A stretch of 64,000 nucleotides of DNA from Actinomadura sp. NAK00032 (lineage in GTDB: Bacteria; Actinomycetota; Actinomycetes; Streptosporangiales; Streptosporangiaceae): the NCBI RefSeq assembly GCF_013364275.1, contig NZ_CP054932.1:6510001-6574000 (forward strand), read 5' to 3'. The notes below the pieces were generated by a model. That model had not been told where the DNA came from. It did no database searches and worked only from the letters and a program-made list of their open reading frames with translations. This document shows, piece after piece, positions 22,661 to 30,755 of this stretch; positions within the stretch are counted from its first letter, which is position 1; each line of letters starts with the position of its first letter. Both the position numbers and the translations under genes were made by a program.

Positions 22661-23890
22661 TCAGCTCCAGAGGTCGTCGAGTTCGGACAGCGAGTTCCAG
22701 CCCAGGTAGAGCGAGAGCAGCCAGGCGGCGCCGCCGAGGACCAGCAGCCAGACCGGGTACCGGTAGCCGCCGAGCAGGTCGCGGCGGCGGCCGGCGGCCC
22801 ACAGCAGCACCGCGAGCCCGAACGGCAGGATGAGCCCGTTGAGGGCGCCCGCGAGGACGAGCAGCTTGGCCGGGGCGGTGCCGATCGCCAGGTAGATGGC
22901 CGCGGAGACCAGGATGAACGCCACGACCAGCCGGTTGCGGTACCGCTCGACGAACGAGGAGAACGAGACGAGGAACGACACCGAGGTGTAGGACGCGCCG
23001 ATCACCGAGGTGATCGCGGCCGACCACATGATCAGGCCGAAGACGCGCAGCCCGGCCTCGCCCGCCGCGTGCTCGAACGCCGACGCGGGGGCGTTCTCCT
23101 TGGCGAGGGTGACGCCGCCGGCGACGACGCCGAGGACGGCGAGGAACAGCAGCACCCGCATGACGCCGGTGACGAGGATGCCGGTGACGGCGCTGCGGTT
23201 GATCTCCCGGACGTTCTCCTTGCCGGTGAGCCCGGACTCGATCATGCGGTGCGCGCCCGCGTAGGTGATGTAGCCGCCGACCGTCCCGCCGATCAGGGTG
23301 GTGATGACGAGGAAGTCGACGGTCTCGGGCGCGACGCTCTGCTTCAGCGCGTCCCCGAGCGGCGGGTCGGACACGAACGCCACGTACAGCGTCAGCAGGA
23401 TCATCGCGGCGCCGAGCACGACGACGATGCGGTCCATCGCGACGCCCGCGCGGCGGCTCAGGAAGATCCCGATGGCGACCAGCGCGGACAGCCCGCCGCC
23501 GATCTTGACGTCCAGGCCGAGCAGCGCGTTCAGCCCGAGCGCGGTGCCGGCGATGTTGCCGATGTTGAAGACCAGCCCGCCGAACACGTCGAGGGCGGCG
23601 AGGCCGTAGCCAGCGCCGGGCAGGACGCGGTTGCCGAGCTCCTGGGCGCGCATTCCGGAGACGCCGACGACGCGCCACACGTTCAGCTGGATCGCGATGT
23701 CCACCAGCACGGACACGACGATCGCGAACGCGAACGCGGCGCCGAGCTTGGCGGTGAACACGGTGGTCTGGGTGATGAAACCGGGTCCGATGGCGCTGGT
23801 GGCCATCAGGAACATGGCGCCGAGCAGCGCGCCGCGGCGGGACGAGGCGGGTGGTGCCGGTGGGGTGTCCAGGGCGGTCCGGTCCGTCAT
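22661..23890 (-). CDS. NRAMP-related transporter of the kip/pxp operon (YcsG-like)
   Basis: This 409-residue membrane protein has about 11 transmembrane segments and belongs to the NRAMP superfamily. Its helix-1 motif reads SAIGPGFITQ, where metal-transporting NRAMPs have DPGN; the metal-binding Asp and Asn are thus absent. I also see no clear helix-6 metal-binding methionine motif. In B. subtilis the equivalent gene ycsG lies in the same cluster. The context and missing ligands favour a substrate other than divalent metal, possibly 5-oxoproline or a related acid, but this is inference. It is the first gene of the operon and is divergent from the GntR gene. Confidence 0.85.
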   Translation of the reverse strand: MTDRTALDTPPAPPASSRRGALLGAMFLMATSAIGPGFITQTTVFTAKLGAAFAFAIVVSVLVDIAIQLNVWRVVGVSGMRAQELGNRVLPGAGYGLAALDVFGGLVFNIGNIAGTALGLNALLGLDVKIGGGLSALVAIGIFLSRRAGVAMDRIVVVLGAAMILLTLYVAFVSDPPLGDALKQSVAPETVDFLVITTLIGGTVGGYITYAGAHRMIESGLTGKENVREINRSAVTGILVTGVMRVLLFLAVLGVVAGGVTLAKENAPASAFEHAAGEAGLRVFGLIMWSAAITSVIGASYTSVSFLVSFSSFVERYRNRLVVAFILVSAAIYLAIGTAPAKLLVLAGALNGLILPFGLAVLLWAAGRRRDLLGGYRYPVWLLVLGGAAWLLSLYLGWNSLSELDDLWS

Positions 23891-23932
23891 GGGGGTGACC
23901 CTTCTCGGGTGTCGGCTTTCCGTCAGGGTAGA

Positions 23933-23947
23933 GATTGTTCAACAATC
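23933..23947. promoter_or_regulatory. GntR (FCD-type) operator between pxp operon and GntR gene
   Basis: GATTGTTCAACAATC is a perfect 15-bp palindrome in the 131-bp divergent spacer. Its core TTGTTCAACAA (23935-23945) fits the TNGTNNNACNA pattern of FadR-subfamily operators at all fixed positions. It lies 43 bp upstream of the transporter ATG and 75 bp upstream of the GntR start, so it could control both directions. Confidence 0.78.
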
Positions 23948-24021
23948 CAGCAATCCCCTTGTTGAGAGATTTTCCGGCCGATGGGATACGCTTGCCCCCA
24001 CGCATGCGGGGAGGGCGGTCG

Positions 24022-24711
24022 ATGGCGGAGACCTGGCTCGACGAGATCGCGGCGGCCCGGCACGGCCTGGACCGGTCGAGCACCGCGGCGCGGGTCGCCG
24101 ACCTGCTCCGCGACCAGATCACCGACGGCCGGCTCGTGCCCGGCGCGCGGCTCCCCGAAGAGGACCTGTGCCGCGCCGTCAAGGTGTCCCGCAACACGAT
24201 GCGGGAGGCGTTCCGGCTGCTCGTCCAGGAGCGGCTGCTCGTGCACGAGTTCAACCGCGGCGTGTTCGTACGCCGCGTCACCGCCGACGGCCTCGCCGAC
24301 CTGTACCGGGTCCGGCGCATCCTGGAGTGCGAGGGCGTCCGGTGCGCGCCCGAGGCCCCGCCCGCGGCGCTCGCCCGGCTGGAGGCCGCCGTGCTGGACG
24401 GCGAGCGCGCCGCCGCCGCGGGCCGCTGGCCGGACGTGGGCACCGCCGACATCCGCTTCCACCAGGCCCTCGCCGCGCTGGTGGGCAGCCCGCGGGTGGA
24501 CGAGATGACCCGGCACCTGCTGGCCGAGATGCGGCTCGTCTTCCACGAGATGGGCTCGCCGCGCGAGTTCCACGAGCCGTACCTCGCCCGCAACCGGCGC
24601 ATGTACGACCTGATCGCGCGGGGCGACGCCGCGGCGGCCGAGCGGGAGCTGCGCTCCTACCTCGACGACGCCGAGGCGCAGCTCACCAAGGCCTACCGCG
24701 CGCAGGAGTGA
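24022..24711 (+). CDS. GntR-family regulator (FadR/FCD subfamily) of the pxp operon
   Basis: This 229-residue regulator has a winged HTH (RVADLLRDQITDGRLVPGARLPEEDLCRAVKVSRNTMREAF split over residues ~19-58) and an all-helical FCD effector domain with the Asp/His set in RVRRILECEGVR, FHQALAALVGSPR and HEPYLARNRRMYDLI. I choose the ATG at 24022 because GGGGAGGG stands 7 nt upstream; the open frame extends further. It is divergent from the pxp operon and shares the palindrome at 23933-23947. The likely effector is a small carboxylate such as 5-oxoproline or glutamate, inferred from context. Confidence 0.88.
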   Translation: MAETWLDEIAAARHGLDRSSTAARVADLLRDQITDGRLVPGARLPEEDLCRAVKVSRNTMREAFRLLVQERLLVHEFNRGVFVRRVTADGLADLYRVRRILECEGVRCAPEAPPAALARLEAAVLDGERAAAAGRWPDVGTADIRFHQALAALVGSPRVDEMTRHLLAEMRLVFHEMGSPREFHEPYLARNRRMYDLIARGDAAAAERELRSYLDDAEAQLTKAYRAQE

Positions 24712-24730
24712 GCGCCCAGGAGTGAGCGCC
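24703..24730. repeat. 14-bp exact tandem duplication over the GntR stop codon
   Basis: CAGGAGTGAGCGCC occurs twice without spacing at 24703-24716 and 24717-24730. The first copy contains the TGA of the plus-strand GntR gene, so the stop region has been duplicated. Confidence 0.9.
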
Positions 24731-24740
24731 CCCGCGGGCG

Positions 24741-24780
24741 GGGCTCACGACGCCGGCGAGCGGCTCACGAGGCCGGCGAG
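24741..24780. repeat. 20-bp near-exact tandem duplication over the second GntR stop codon
   Basis: The blocks 24741-24760 and 24761-24780 differ at two positions. The right-hand copy holds the last codons and TGA of the minus-strand GntR gene (ending SPAS), and the left-hand copy repeats the same codons and stop beyond it. Confidence 0.9.
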
Positions 24781-25397
24781 TAGTTCATGACGTGGTCGTG
24801 CAGGAGCTGCGGCGCCTCGGGGTCGCCGCGCCGGAACGCCTCGATCAGCTCGGCGTGCTCGGCCGACTTGGAGTAGATCTCCGTGTGGTGCAGGCGCAGC
24901 GACAGCGTCGTCCACAGCTCGATGCCGAGCCCCTCCCAGACCGAGACGAGCAGCCGGTTCTGGGCCGTCTCGACGATCTCGCGGTGGAAGGCGATGCTGA
25001 GCCGCATCTGGGCCTGCAGATCGCCGGCCCGCGCGGCCTCGGCCAGCCGCTCGTTGTGCTCCTCCAGGGCGTCGACGCAGCCGGCCAGGCGGGGCAGGGC
25101 CAGCTCGACGGCCGTCCGCTCCAGCCCGGCGCGCACCGGGAAGATCTCGGCGAGGTCGCGCTCGGTGAAGTCGCGCACGCGGGCGCCGCGGTTCGGCAGC
25201 GACTCGATCAGCCGCTGCGCCTCCAGCTGGCGGAGCGCCTCGCGGACCGGGCCCTGGCTCACCCCGAGCTCGGTGGCGATCCGGCGTTCGACGATGCGCT
25301 CGCCCGGCTCCCAGCGGCCCGCGCTGATGCCCTCCACGATGAACTCCCGGATCTGGTCGGCGAGTCCGGTGCGCAGCAGCTGGGCGGGCGTGTTCAC
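24765..25397 (-). CDS. GntR-family regulator (FCD subfamily) of the oxoacid dehydrogenase operon
   Basis: This 210-residue protein has a GntR winged HTH (RERIVERRIATELGVSQGPVREALRQLEAQ region, residues ~30-60) and an FCD domain with FPVRAGLERTAVELA, SIAFHREIVETAQN and SAEHAELIEAFRRGD. I place the start at the GTG at 25397; the open frame continues upstream but overlaps the divergent gene and its promoter. It is divergent from the E1 alpha gene. A 14-bp palindrome at 25468-25481 lies between them. A pyruvate- or PdhR-like role is plausible. Confidence 0.87.
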   Translation of the reverse strand: MNTPAQLLRTGLADQIREFIVEGISAGRWEPGERIVERRIATELGVSQGPVREALRQLEAQRLIESLPNRGARVRDFTERDLAEIFPVRAGLERTAVELALPRLAGCVDALEEHNERLAEAARAGDLQAQMRLSIAFHREIVETAQNRLLVSVWEGLGIELWTTLSLRLHHTEIYSKSAEHAELIEAFRRGDPEAPQLLHDHVMNYSPAS

Positions 25398-25467
25398 GAA
25401 ACTCGATCGTAGCGCCACGATGGGTAAGTACCTCGTGATGGGGTAGGCGAATCCTGACCGCGTGGAA

Positions 25468-25481
25468 TATGATCGATCATA
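25468..25481. promoter_or_regulatory. Palindromic operator candidate (TATGATCGATCATA)
   Basis: This perfect 14-bp palindrome lies 66 bp before the E1 alpha start and 70 bp before the GntR start. Further TGATC elements follow to about 25496 (ATCATAGATCAATGATGATC). The short, locally AT-rich stretch stands out in the GC-rich spacer and is the likely GntR site and promoter region for both genes. Confidence 0.7.
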
Positions 25482-25547
25482 GATCAATGATGATCGGGAG
25501 TGTCGTGGCGATCCTACGGCGCTACCCCGGATAGAGGAAGGTCGCCG

Positions 25548-26663
25548 ATGGCTGAGACCGCCAAGGCCGCTCCGGCGCGGGGCCGGAGCACGCGCGGCGC
25601 CAAGGCCGCCGGGCCGAAGTCCGCCGCGCCGCCGCCGAACGGATCCGTCCCGGTGGAGGACGCCGAGACGCTCGTCGGCTACTACCGGCAGATGCTGCTG
25701 ATCAGGCGGTTCGAGGAGCGCGCCGCCCGCGCCTACACCGAGGCGAAGATCGGCGGGTACTGCCATCTGAACCTCGGCGAGGAGGCGACGGTCGTCGGGC
25801 TGATGGCCGCGCTGCGCCCCACCGACTACCTGTTCACCAACTACCGCGAGCACGGCTACGCGATCGCCAAGGGCATCGGGGCCGACCGCGTCATGGCCGA
25901 GCTGTACGGGCGCTCCACCGGCGTGTCCAAGGGCTGGGGCGGGTCGATGCACCTGTTCGACGTCGAGACCCGGCTGCTCGGCGGGTACGGCATCGTCGGC
26001 GGCCAGCTGCCGCTCGCGACGGGCGCCGCGCTCGCCGTCTCCTACAAGGGCGGCGACGAGGTCGTCATGTGCCAGATGGGCGACGGGACGGCCGCGATCG
26101 GCGCGTTCCACGAGTCGCTGAACATCGCCGGCCTGTGGGACCTCCCCATCGTCTTCGTTGTGATCAACAACGGCCTGGGTATGGGCACCACCGTGGAGAA
26201 CTCCTCAGCCGAGCCCGAGCTCTACAAGCGCGGCGCGGCCTACCGGATGGAGAGCGCCCGGGTGGACGGCGCCGACGTCGTCGCGGTGCGCGACGCCGCG
26301 CGGACCGCCGTCGAGCGCGCCCGCGCCGAGAGCAGGCCCTACCTGCTGGAGGCCCTCAGCCCCCGGCTCAAGGGCCACTCGGTCGTCGACCCGGCCCGCT
26401 ACCGGACCAAGGAGGAGAAGGAGGCCCTGAAGGCCGCCGACCCCCTGGCCAAGATGGCGCTGGACCTGGAGGAGGCCGGGATCCTCTCCCACGACGACCG
26501 CGACCGCCTCGACGCCGAGGTCACCGCCGAGATCGACGAGGCCGCCGCGTTCGCCGACGAGAGCCCCGCTCCCGACATCTCCACGCTGTTCGACTACACC
26601 TACGCCACCCCGGTCCCGGGCGACCTCCGCCGGTTCCCCGCCGACCCCGTATTCCGTTCCTGA
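25548..26663 (+). CDS. pdhA: 2-oxoacid (pyruvate/acetoin) dehydrogenase E1 alpha
   Basis: This 371-residue thiamin-diphosphate enzyme subunit carries the ThDP motif GDGTAAIGAFHESLNIAGLWDLPIVFVVINN split across residues ~180-210, plus GGYCHLNLGEEA and KGWGGSMHL. The N-terminal ~35 residues are Ala/Lys/Pro-rich. I start at the ATG at 25548, which has GAGGAAGG upstream; an earlier in-frame start would add 16 unlikely residues. It pairs with the E1 beta gene 11 bp downstream to form the alpha2beta2 decarboxylase. The alpha-beta-E2 layout suits pyruvate or acetoin; branched-chain oxoacids are less likely but not excluded. Confidence 0.92.
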   Translation: MAETAKAAPARGRSTRGAKAAGPKSAAPPPNGSVPVEDAETLVGYYRQMLLIRRFEERAARAYTEAKIGGYCHLNLGEEATVVGLMAALRPTDYLFTNYREHGYAIAKGIGADRVMAELYGRSTGVSKGWGGSMHLFDVETRLLGGYGIVGGQLPLATGAALAVSYKGGDEVVMCQMGDGTAAIGAFHESLNIAGLWDLPIVFVVINNGLGMGTTVENSSAEPELYKRGAAYRMESARVDGADVVAVRDAARTAVERARAESRPYLLEALSPRLKGHSVVDPARYRTKEEKEALKAADPLAKMALDLEEAGILSHDDRDRLDAEVTAEIDEAAAFADESPAPDISTLFDYTYATPVPGDLRRFPADPVFRS

Positions 26664-26674
26664 GAGGCACCCCC

Positions 26675-27691
26675 ATGGCAACCGTGACCTACCGCCAGGC
26701 CCTCCGGGACACCCTCCGCGCCGAGATGCTGCGGGACGACAACGTCCTGCTGATGGGCGAGGAGATCGGGCTCTTCGAGGGCTCCTACAAGATCACCGAA
26801 GGGCTGCTGAAGGAGTTCGGGCCGAAGCGGGTCCGCGACACCCCGATCGCCGAGGAGGGCTTCGTCGGCGCCGCGATCGGCGCCGCGATGCTCGGCCTGC
26901 GCCCCGTCGTGGAGATCATGACGATCAACTTCTCGCTGCTGGCGCTGGACCAGATCGTCAACCACGCCGCGAAGATCTACGGCATGTTCGGCGGGCAGAC
27001 CAGCGTCCCGATGGTGATCCGCACGCCGGGCGGCGGCGGGCAGCAGCTCGGCGCCACCCACTCGCAGAACGTCGAGCTGTTCTACTCGTTCATCCCCGGG
27101 CTGAAGGTCGTCGCGCCGTCCACGCCCGCCGAGGCGTCGGCGATGCTGAAGGCCGCGATCCGCGACGACGACCCGGTGCTGTTCCTGGAGAACCTCGCCC
27201 TCTACAACACCAAGGGCGAGATCCCCGACGCGATCGAGGACGTCGAGCCGGCCGAGATCGGCCGCGCCGGCGTCACCCGGGAGGGCACCGACATCACGCT
27301 CATCGGCTACTCGCGGATGGCGCGGGTGGCCGGCGAGGTCGCCGAGAAGCTCGCCGCCGAGGGCGTGTCCGCGGAGGTCGTCGACCTGCGCAGCCTGCGC
27401 CCGCTCGACCGGCAGACCATCGTCGACTCCGTCCGCAAGACCGGCTGCGCGGTCGTCGCCGAGGACGACTGGCTCACCTACGGCATCGGCGCGGAGATCG
27501 CCGCGACCATCCAGGAGGGCGCGTTCGACTGGCTGGACGCCCCGGTCCGCCGCGTCGCGATGGCCGAGGTGCCCCTCCCCTACGCCAAGTCCCTGGAGTC
27601 GGCGGCGCTGCCGTCCGCCGAGTCCCTGCTCACCGCCGTCCGCGACACGCTCCGCGCGACCGGCCGCCCGGTTCTGGAGAACGTTTCATGA
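26675..27691 (+). CDS. pdhB: 2-oxoacid dehydrogenase E1 beta
   Basis: This 338-residue subunit matches E1 beta/transketolase-type proteins: TYRQALRDTLRAEMLRD, LMGEEIGLFEGSYKITEGL, RVRDTPIAEEGFVGAAIGAA, PVVEIMTINFSLLALDQIVNHAAK, THSQNVELFYSFIPGLKVVAPS and the C-terminal DLRSLRPLD. I start at the ATG at 26675, with GAGAGG upstream; the longer open frame in the same phase runs through the E1 alpha gene. TYGIGAEIAATI and PLPYAKSLE are family-typical. It overlaps the E2 gene by ATGA, suggesting coupled synthesis. Confidence 0.94.
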   Translation: MATVTYRQALRDTLRAEMLRDDNVLLMGEEIGLFEGSYKITEGLLKEFGPKRVRDTPIAEEGFVGAAIGAAMLGLRPVVEIMTINFSLLALDQIVNHAAKIYGMFGGQTSVPMVIRTPGGGGQQLGATHSQNVELFYSFIPGLKVVAPSTPAEASAMLKAAIRDDDPVLFLENLALYNTKGEIPDAIEDVEPAEIGRAGVTREGTDITLIGYSRMARVAGEVAEKLAAEGVSAEVVDLRSLRPLDRQTIVDSVRKTGCAVVAEDDWLTYGIGAEIAATIQEGAFDWLDAPVRRVAMAEVPLPYAKSLESAALPSAESLLTAVRDTLRATGRPVLENVS

Positions 27692-28971
27692 CCGAGATCC
27701 TCATGCCCCGCCTCTCCGACACCATGGAGGAGGGCGTCATCAGCTCCTGGCAGAAGCAGCCGGGAGACGAGGTCGCGGTCGGCGACGTCCTCGTCGACAT
27801 CGAGACCGACAAGGCGGTCATGGAGTACGAGGCCTACGAGGCCGGCGTGCTGGAGGAGATCCTGGTCCCCGACGGCGAGACCGCCGCGATCGGCGCGCCG
27901 ATCGCCCGGATCGCCCCGGCGGGGGGCGCCAAGCCGGCTGAGCCGGAGGCGAAACCGGAGCCCGAGCCGAAGCCCGAGGCCGCCGCGCCCGAGGCCGAGC
28001 CGGAGCCGGCACCCGCCGCGCCGGCCCCGGCCGCCGCGCCCGCGCGGGCGCCGGAGCGCTCGGCGGGGACGCGCCCGCCGTCGTCGCCGCTGGCGCGCCG
28101 GCTGGCCCGCGACCACGGCATCGACCTCGCGACGCTGTCGGGGTCGGGTCCGGGCGGGCGCATCGTCCGCGCCGACATCGAGGCCGCGATCCGCGCCGGG
28201 GGCACGGCCGAGGCCCCGGCCGCCGCCGCGCCCGCCGCTCCCGCCGCCCCGGCGCCGGCGCCCGCCCCCCAGGCGCGCGCGGCGGACGAGGACGTCGAGG
28301 CCGTCCCGCTGAACCGCTTCCGCAAGGTCGCGGCCAAGCGGCTGACCGAGAGCAAGCGCGACGCCCCGCACTTCTACCTCAACCGCGAGGTGGACGCCGA
28401 GGCGCTGCTGGCGTTCCGCAAGACCCTGAACGAGGCGCTCGCCCCGGCCAAGGTCAGCGTGAACGACCTGATCGTGAAGGCGGTCGCGACCGCGCTGCGC
28501 GAGCACCCGGCGGTGAACGTCTCCTACACCGAGGAGAACCTGCTCTTCCACAAGCGGATCCACGTCGGCATCGCCGTCGCCGTGGAGGACGGCCTCGTCG
28601 TCCCGGTCGTCAAGGACGCCGACCGCAAGAGCGTCTCCCAGATCGGCGCGGAGAGCCGCGAGCTGGCCGGCAGGGCCCGCGAGGGCAAGCTCAAGCTCGA
28701 CGAGATGAGCGGCGGCACGTTCAGCGTCAGCAACCTCGGCATGTTCGGCGTCAGCTCGTTCTCCGCGGTGATCAACCCGCCGGAGGCGGCGATCCTCGCG
28801 GTCGGCGCCGTGCGGGACGAGCCCGTCGTCCGGGACGGCGAGGTCGTGCCCGGCAAGCGCCTGGCGGTGACGCTCTCGGTCGACCACCGGGCCACCGACG
28901 GCGCGACGGCCGCGCAGTTCCTCGCCCGCCTGGCCGAACTCCTGCAGAACCCGCTGCTGATCGTCGCGTAG
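27688..28971 (+). CDS. pdhC: 2-oxoacid dehydrogenase E2 (dihydrolipoamide acyltransferase)
   Basis: This 427-residue protein has one lipoyl domain with the lipoyl-lysine in VDIETDKAVMEYEA (about residue 42), an Ala/Pro/Glu linker, a peripheral-subunit-binding domain (SPLARRLARDHGIDLATLSGSGPGGRIVRADIEAA), a second Ala/Pro linker and the catalytic acyltransferase domain. The active-site motif near the C-terminus reads SVDHRATDGATAAQF, with His and Asp conserved. No E3 (lipoamide dehydrogenase) gene follows; a strong terminator comes 17 bp after the stop, so E3 must be shared from elsewhere. Confidence 0.94.
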   Translation: MTEILMPRLSDTMEEGVISSWQKQPGDEVAVGDVLVDIETDKAVMEYEAYEAGVLEEILVPDGETAAIGAPIARIAPAGGAKPAEPEAKPEPEPKPEAAAPEAEPEPAPAAPAPAAAPARAPERSAGTRPPSSPLARRLARDHGIDLATLSGSGPGGRIVRADIEAAIRAGGTAEAPAAAAPAAPAAPAPAPAPQARAADEDVEAVPLNRFRKVAAKRLTESKRDAPHFYLNREVDAEALLAFRKTLNEALAPAKVSVNDLIVKAVATALREHPAVNVSYTEENLLFHKRIHVGIAVAVEDGLVVPVVKDADRKSVSQIGAESRELAGRAREGKLKLDEMSGGTFSVSNLGMFGVSSFSAVINPPEAAILAVGAVRDEPVVRDGEVVPGKRLAVTLSVDHRATDGATAAQFLARLAELLQNPLLIVA

Positions 28972-28987
28972 CGCGCGGCACGCCGTT

Positions 28988-29021
28988 GAAGGGCCTCCCG
29001 CCGGTCGGCGGGAGGCCCTTC
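28988..29021 (+). terminator. Strong terminator of the dehydrogenase operon
   Basis: A perfect 15-bp stem (28988-29002 with 29007-29021) and a GGTC tetraloop follow the E2 stop codon by 16 bp. There is no clear U-tract, but the stem is very stable and in the expected place. Confidence 0.85.
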
Positions 29022-29102
29022 GCGGTTCGGCGGTGGCCGCATCCGGCCAGCCCGCGCGCGGGACCGATCACGCCGGGGGCGGCGCGCGAAGGAGGGGCGG
29101 GC

Positions 29103-29144
29103 ATGGCGAAGAGACCGGTCGATCCGGCGTCGCGGCACACCTAG
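29103..29144 (+). CDS. Possible 13-residue leader ORF before the DUF4331 operon
   Basis: The ORF ATG...TAG encodes MAKRPVDPASRHT and has the near-ideal ribosome site AAGGAGGGG 6-7 nt upstream. It ends 60 bp before the DUF4331 start codon. Its ribosome site is stronger than that of the DUF4331 gene itself. It could be a leader peptide or a chance ORF; nothing in the sequence proves translation. Confidence 0.3.
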   Translation: MAKRPVDPASRHT

Positions 29145-29204
29145 CCCAGCGCCGACGGACCGGCGCCGCCGCGGCGGGCATCCGGGGCCGGGCAGGGGTT
29201 CACG

Positions 29205-30755
29205 ATGCCGACACTCCAGACGTCCAGGGCGCGGGCGGCCGCGCTGGCAGCCGCCGGGGGCCTGCTGCTGGCGAGCGCGTCCGCCGGGCTCGCACCGAGG
29301 CCGGGCACCGCGTCCAGCCACCGCGAGGCGCCGCTCATCTCCGGGCAGCCGCAGTACGACAACACCGACGTGTACGCGTTCGTCAGCCCGGACAGGCCGG
29401 ACACGACGACGCTGATCGCCAACTTCCTCCCGTTCCAGGACCCGGCCGGCGGACCGAACTTCTTCAAGTTCGCGCGCGACGCCCGCTACGACCTGAACAT
29501 CGACAACGACGGCGACTCGCTGCCCGACCTCACCTACCGGTTCCGGTTCCACGACCGGCTGAAGAACGCGAACACGTTCCTCTACAACACCGGGCCGGTG
29601 ACCAGCCTCGACGACCCGGACCTCAACTTCACCCAGACCTACGACCTGACGCTGATCCGGCGCGTGGACGGCAACGTGCACAGCGTCCGGGACATCGCCG
29701 GGCACGCGCCGGTCGCGCCGTCCAACGTGGGCAAGGCGTCCATGCCGGACTACGCGGGCCTGCGGGCGCAGGCGGTCAGGGCGGCGGGGAACGGGGTGAC
29801 GACGTTCGCCGGGCAGGCCGACGACTCGTTCTTCCTCGACCTGCGCGTCTTCGACCTCCTCTACGGGGCGAACCTCAAGGAGGTCGGGAACGACACCCTG
29901 CGGGGATACAACGTGAACACCATCGCCGTGCAGGTGCCGACGCGGCACCTGGTCAAGGGGAACGACCCCGTGATCGGGGTGAACTCGACGGTGTCGCGGC
30001 TCACGGCGTCCGGGGAGTACGCGCAGGTGTCGCGGCTCGGGAGCCCGCTGGTGAACGAGGTCGTCATCCCGCGCGGCAAGAAGGACGCGTTCAACGCGTC
30101 CACGCCGTGGCAGGACGCGCGGTTCGCCGGGTTCGTCACCGATCCGGAGCTGCCGAAGCTGATCGAGAAGATCTACAAGATCCCGGCGCCGCCCGGGCCG
30201 CGCCAGGACCTCGTCCAGGCGTTCCTGACCGGCGTGCCGGGGCTGAACAAGCCGGCGCGGGTCCGGCCGGCCGAGCTGCTGCGGCTCAACACCGCCATCA
30301 GGCCGGTCGCGAAGCCGGACCGGCTCGGCGTGCTCGGCGGCGACAAGGCGGGCTTCCCGAACGGCCGCCGGCTCACCGACGACGTCGTCGACATCGAGCT
30401 CCAGGCCGTCGAGGGCGAGCTGCTCGGCACGAAGAACGACCTGGGCGACGCCGTCAACGCCAACGACGTCGGGTTCGGCAAGGCGTTCCCGTACGTCGCG
30501 CAGCCGCATTCGGGCTCGGACGTGCGCGGCGCCGCCAAGCCGGGCGCGCGGGCGTCCGGCGCGTCCGCGACGAAGGACGGCGAGCAGGTGAACCTCCTCA
30601 ACGCCGGCGCGGTCGAGGACGCGCCGGACGGCGACGGCGGGCCGCTGTCCGCGCTGCCGGTCGCGGCGCTGTCGGCCGCCGGCGGGTTCGCGCTGGCCGG
30701 CGGGCTGCTGTGGTGGCGGCGCCGCCGTCCCGCGACGGGACGGCACGGGAACTGA
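29205..30755 (+). CDS. DUF4331 surface protein with C-terminal membrane anchor
   Basis: This 516-residue exported protein has a signal peptide and the DUF4331 signature SSHREAPLISGQPQYDNTDVYAF. Other family parts are LIANFLPFQDPAGGPNFFKF, IDNDGDSLPDLTYRFRF, and NVNTIAVQVPTRHL. The C-terminus has a hydrophobic helix followed by WWRRRRPATGRHGN, so it is anchored with the bulk outside. DUF4331 function is unknown. It is the first gene of a tight operon: the next start codon shares one base with its TGA. The cluster ends with a SigK/RskA-type pair, suggesting envelope-stress or redox-linked control. Confidence 0.9.
   Translation: MPTLQTSRARAAALAAAGGLLLASASAGLAPRPGTASSHREAPLISGQPQYDNTDVYAFVSPDRPDTTTLIANFLPFQDPAGGPNFFKFARDARYDLNIDNDGDSLPDLTYRFRFHDRLKNANTFLYNTGPVTSLDDPDLNFTQTYDLTLIRRVDGNVHSVRDIAGHAPVAPSNVGKASMPDYAGLRAQAVRAAGNGVTTFAGQADDSFFLDLRVFDLLYGANLKEVGNDTLRGYNVNTIAVQVPTRHLVKGNDPVIGVNSTVSRLTASGEYAQVSRLGSPLVNEVVIPRGKKDAFNASTPWQDARFAGFVTDPELPKLIEKIYKIPAPPGPRQDLVQAFLTGVPGLNKPARVRPAELLRLNTAIRPVAKPDRLGVLGGDKAGFPNGRRLTDDVVDIELQAVEGELLGTKNDLGDAVNANDVGFGKAFPYVAQPHSGSDVRGAAKPGARASGASATKDGEQVNLLNAGAVEDAPDGDGGPLSALPVAALSAAGGFALAGGLLWWRRRRPATGRHGN

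Noticed and set aside
25548..28971. Assignment of the dehydrogenase operon to branched-chain 2-oxoacids
   Set aside because: The subunit layout alone cannot separate pyruvate, acetoin and branched-chain enzymes; no branched-chain catabolic genes are nearby, so the pyruvate/acetoin label is kept as a general call.
29033..30754. Upstream extension of the TPR open frame through the DUF4331 gene
   Set aside because: The extension is an Arg/Ala-rich shadow in another frame of the DUF4331 gene; the TPR protein starts with its signal peptide at 30755.
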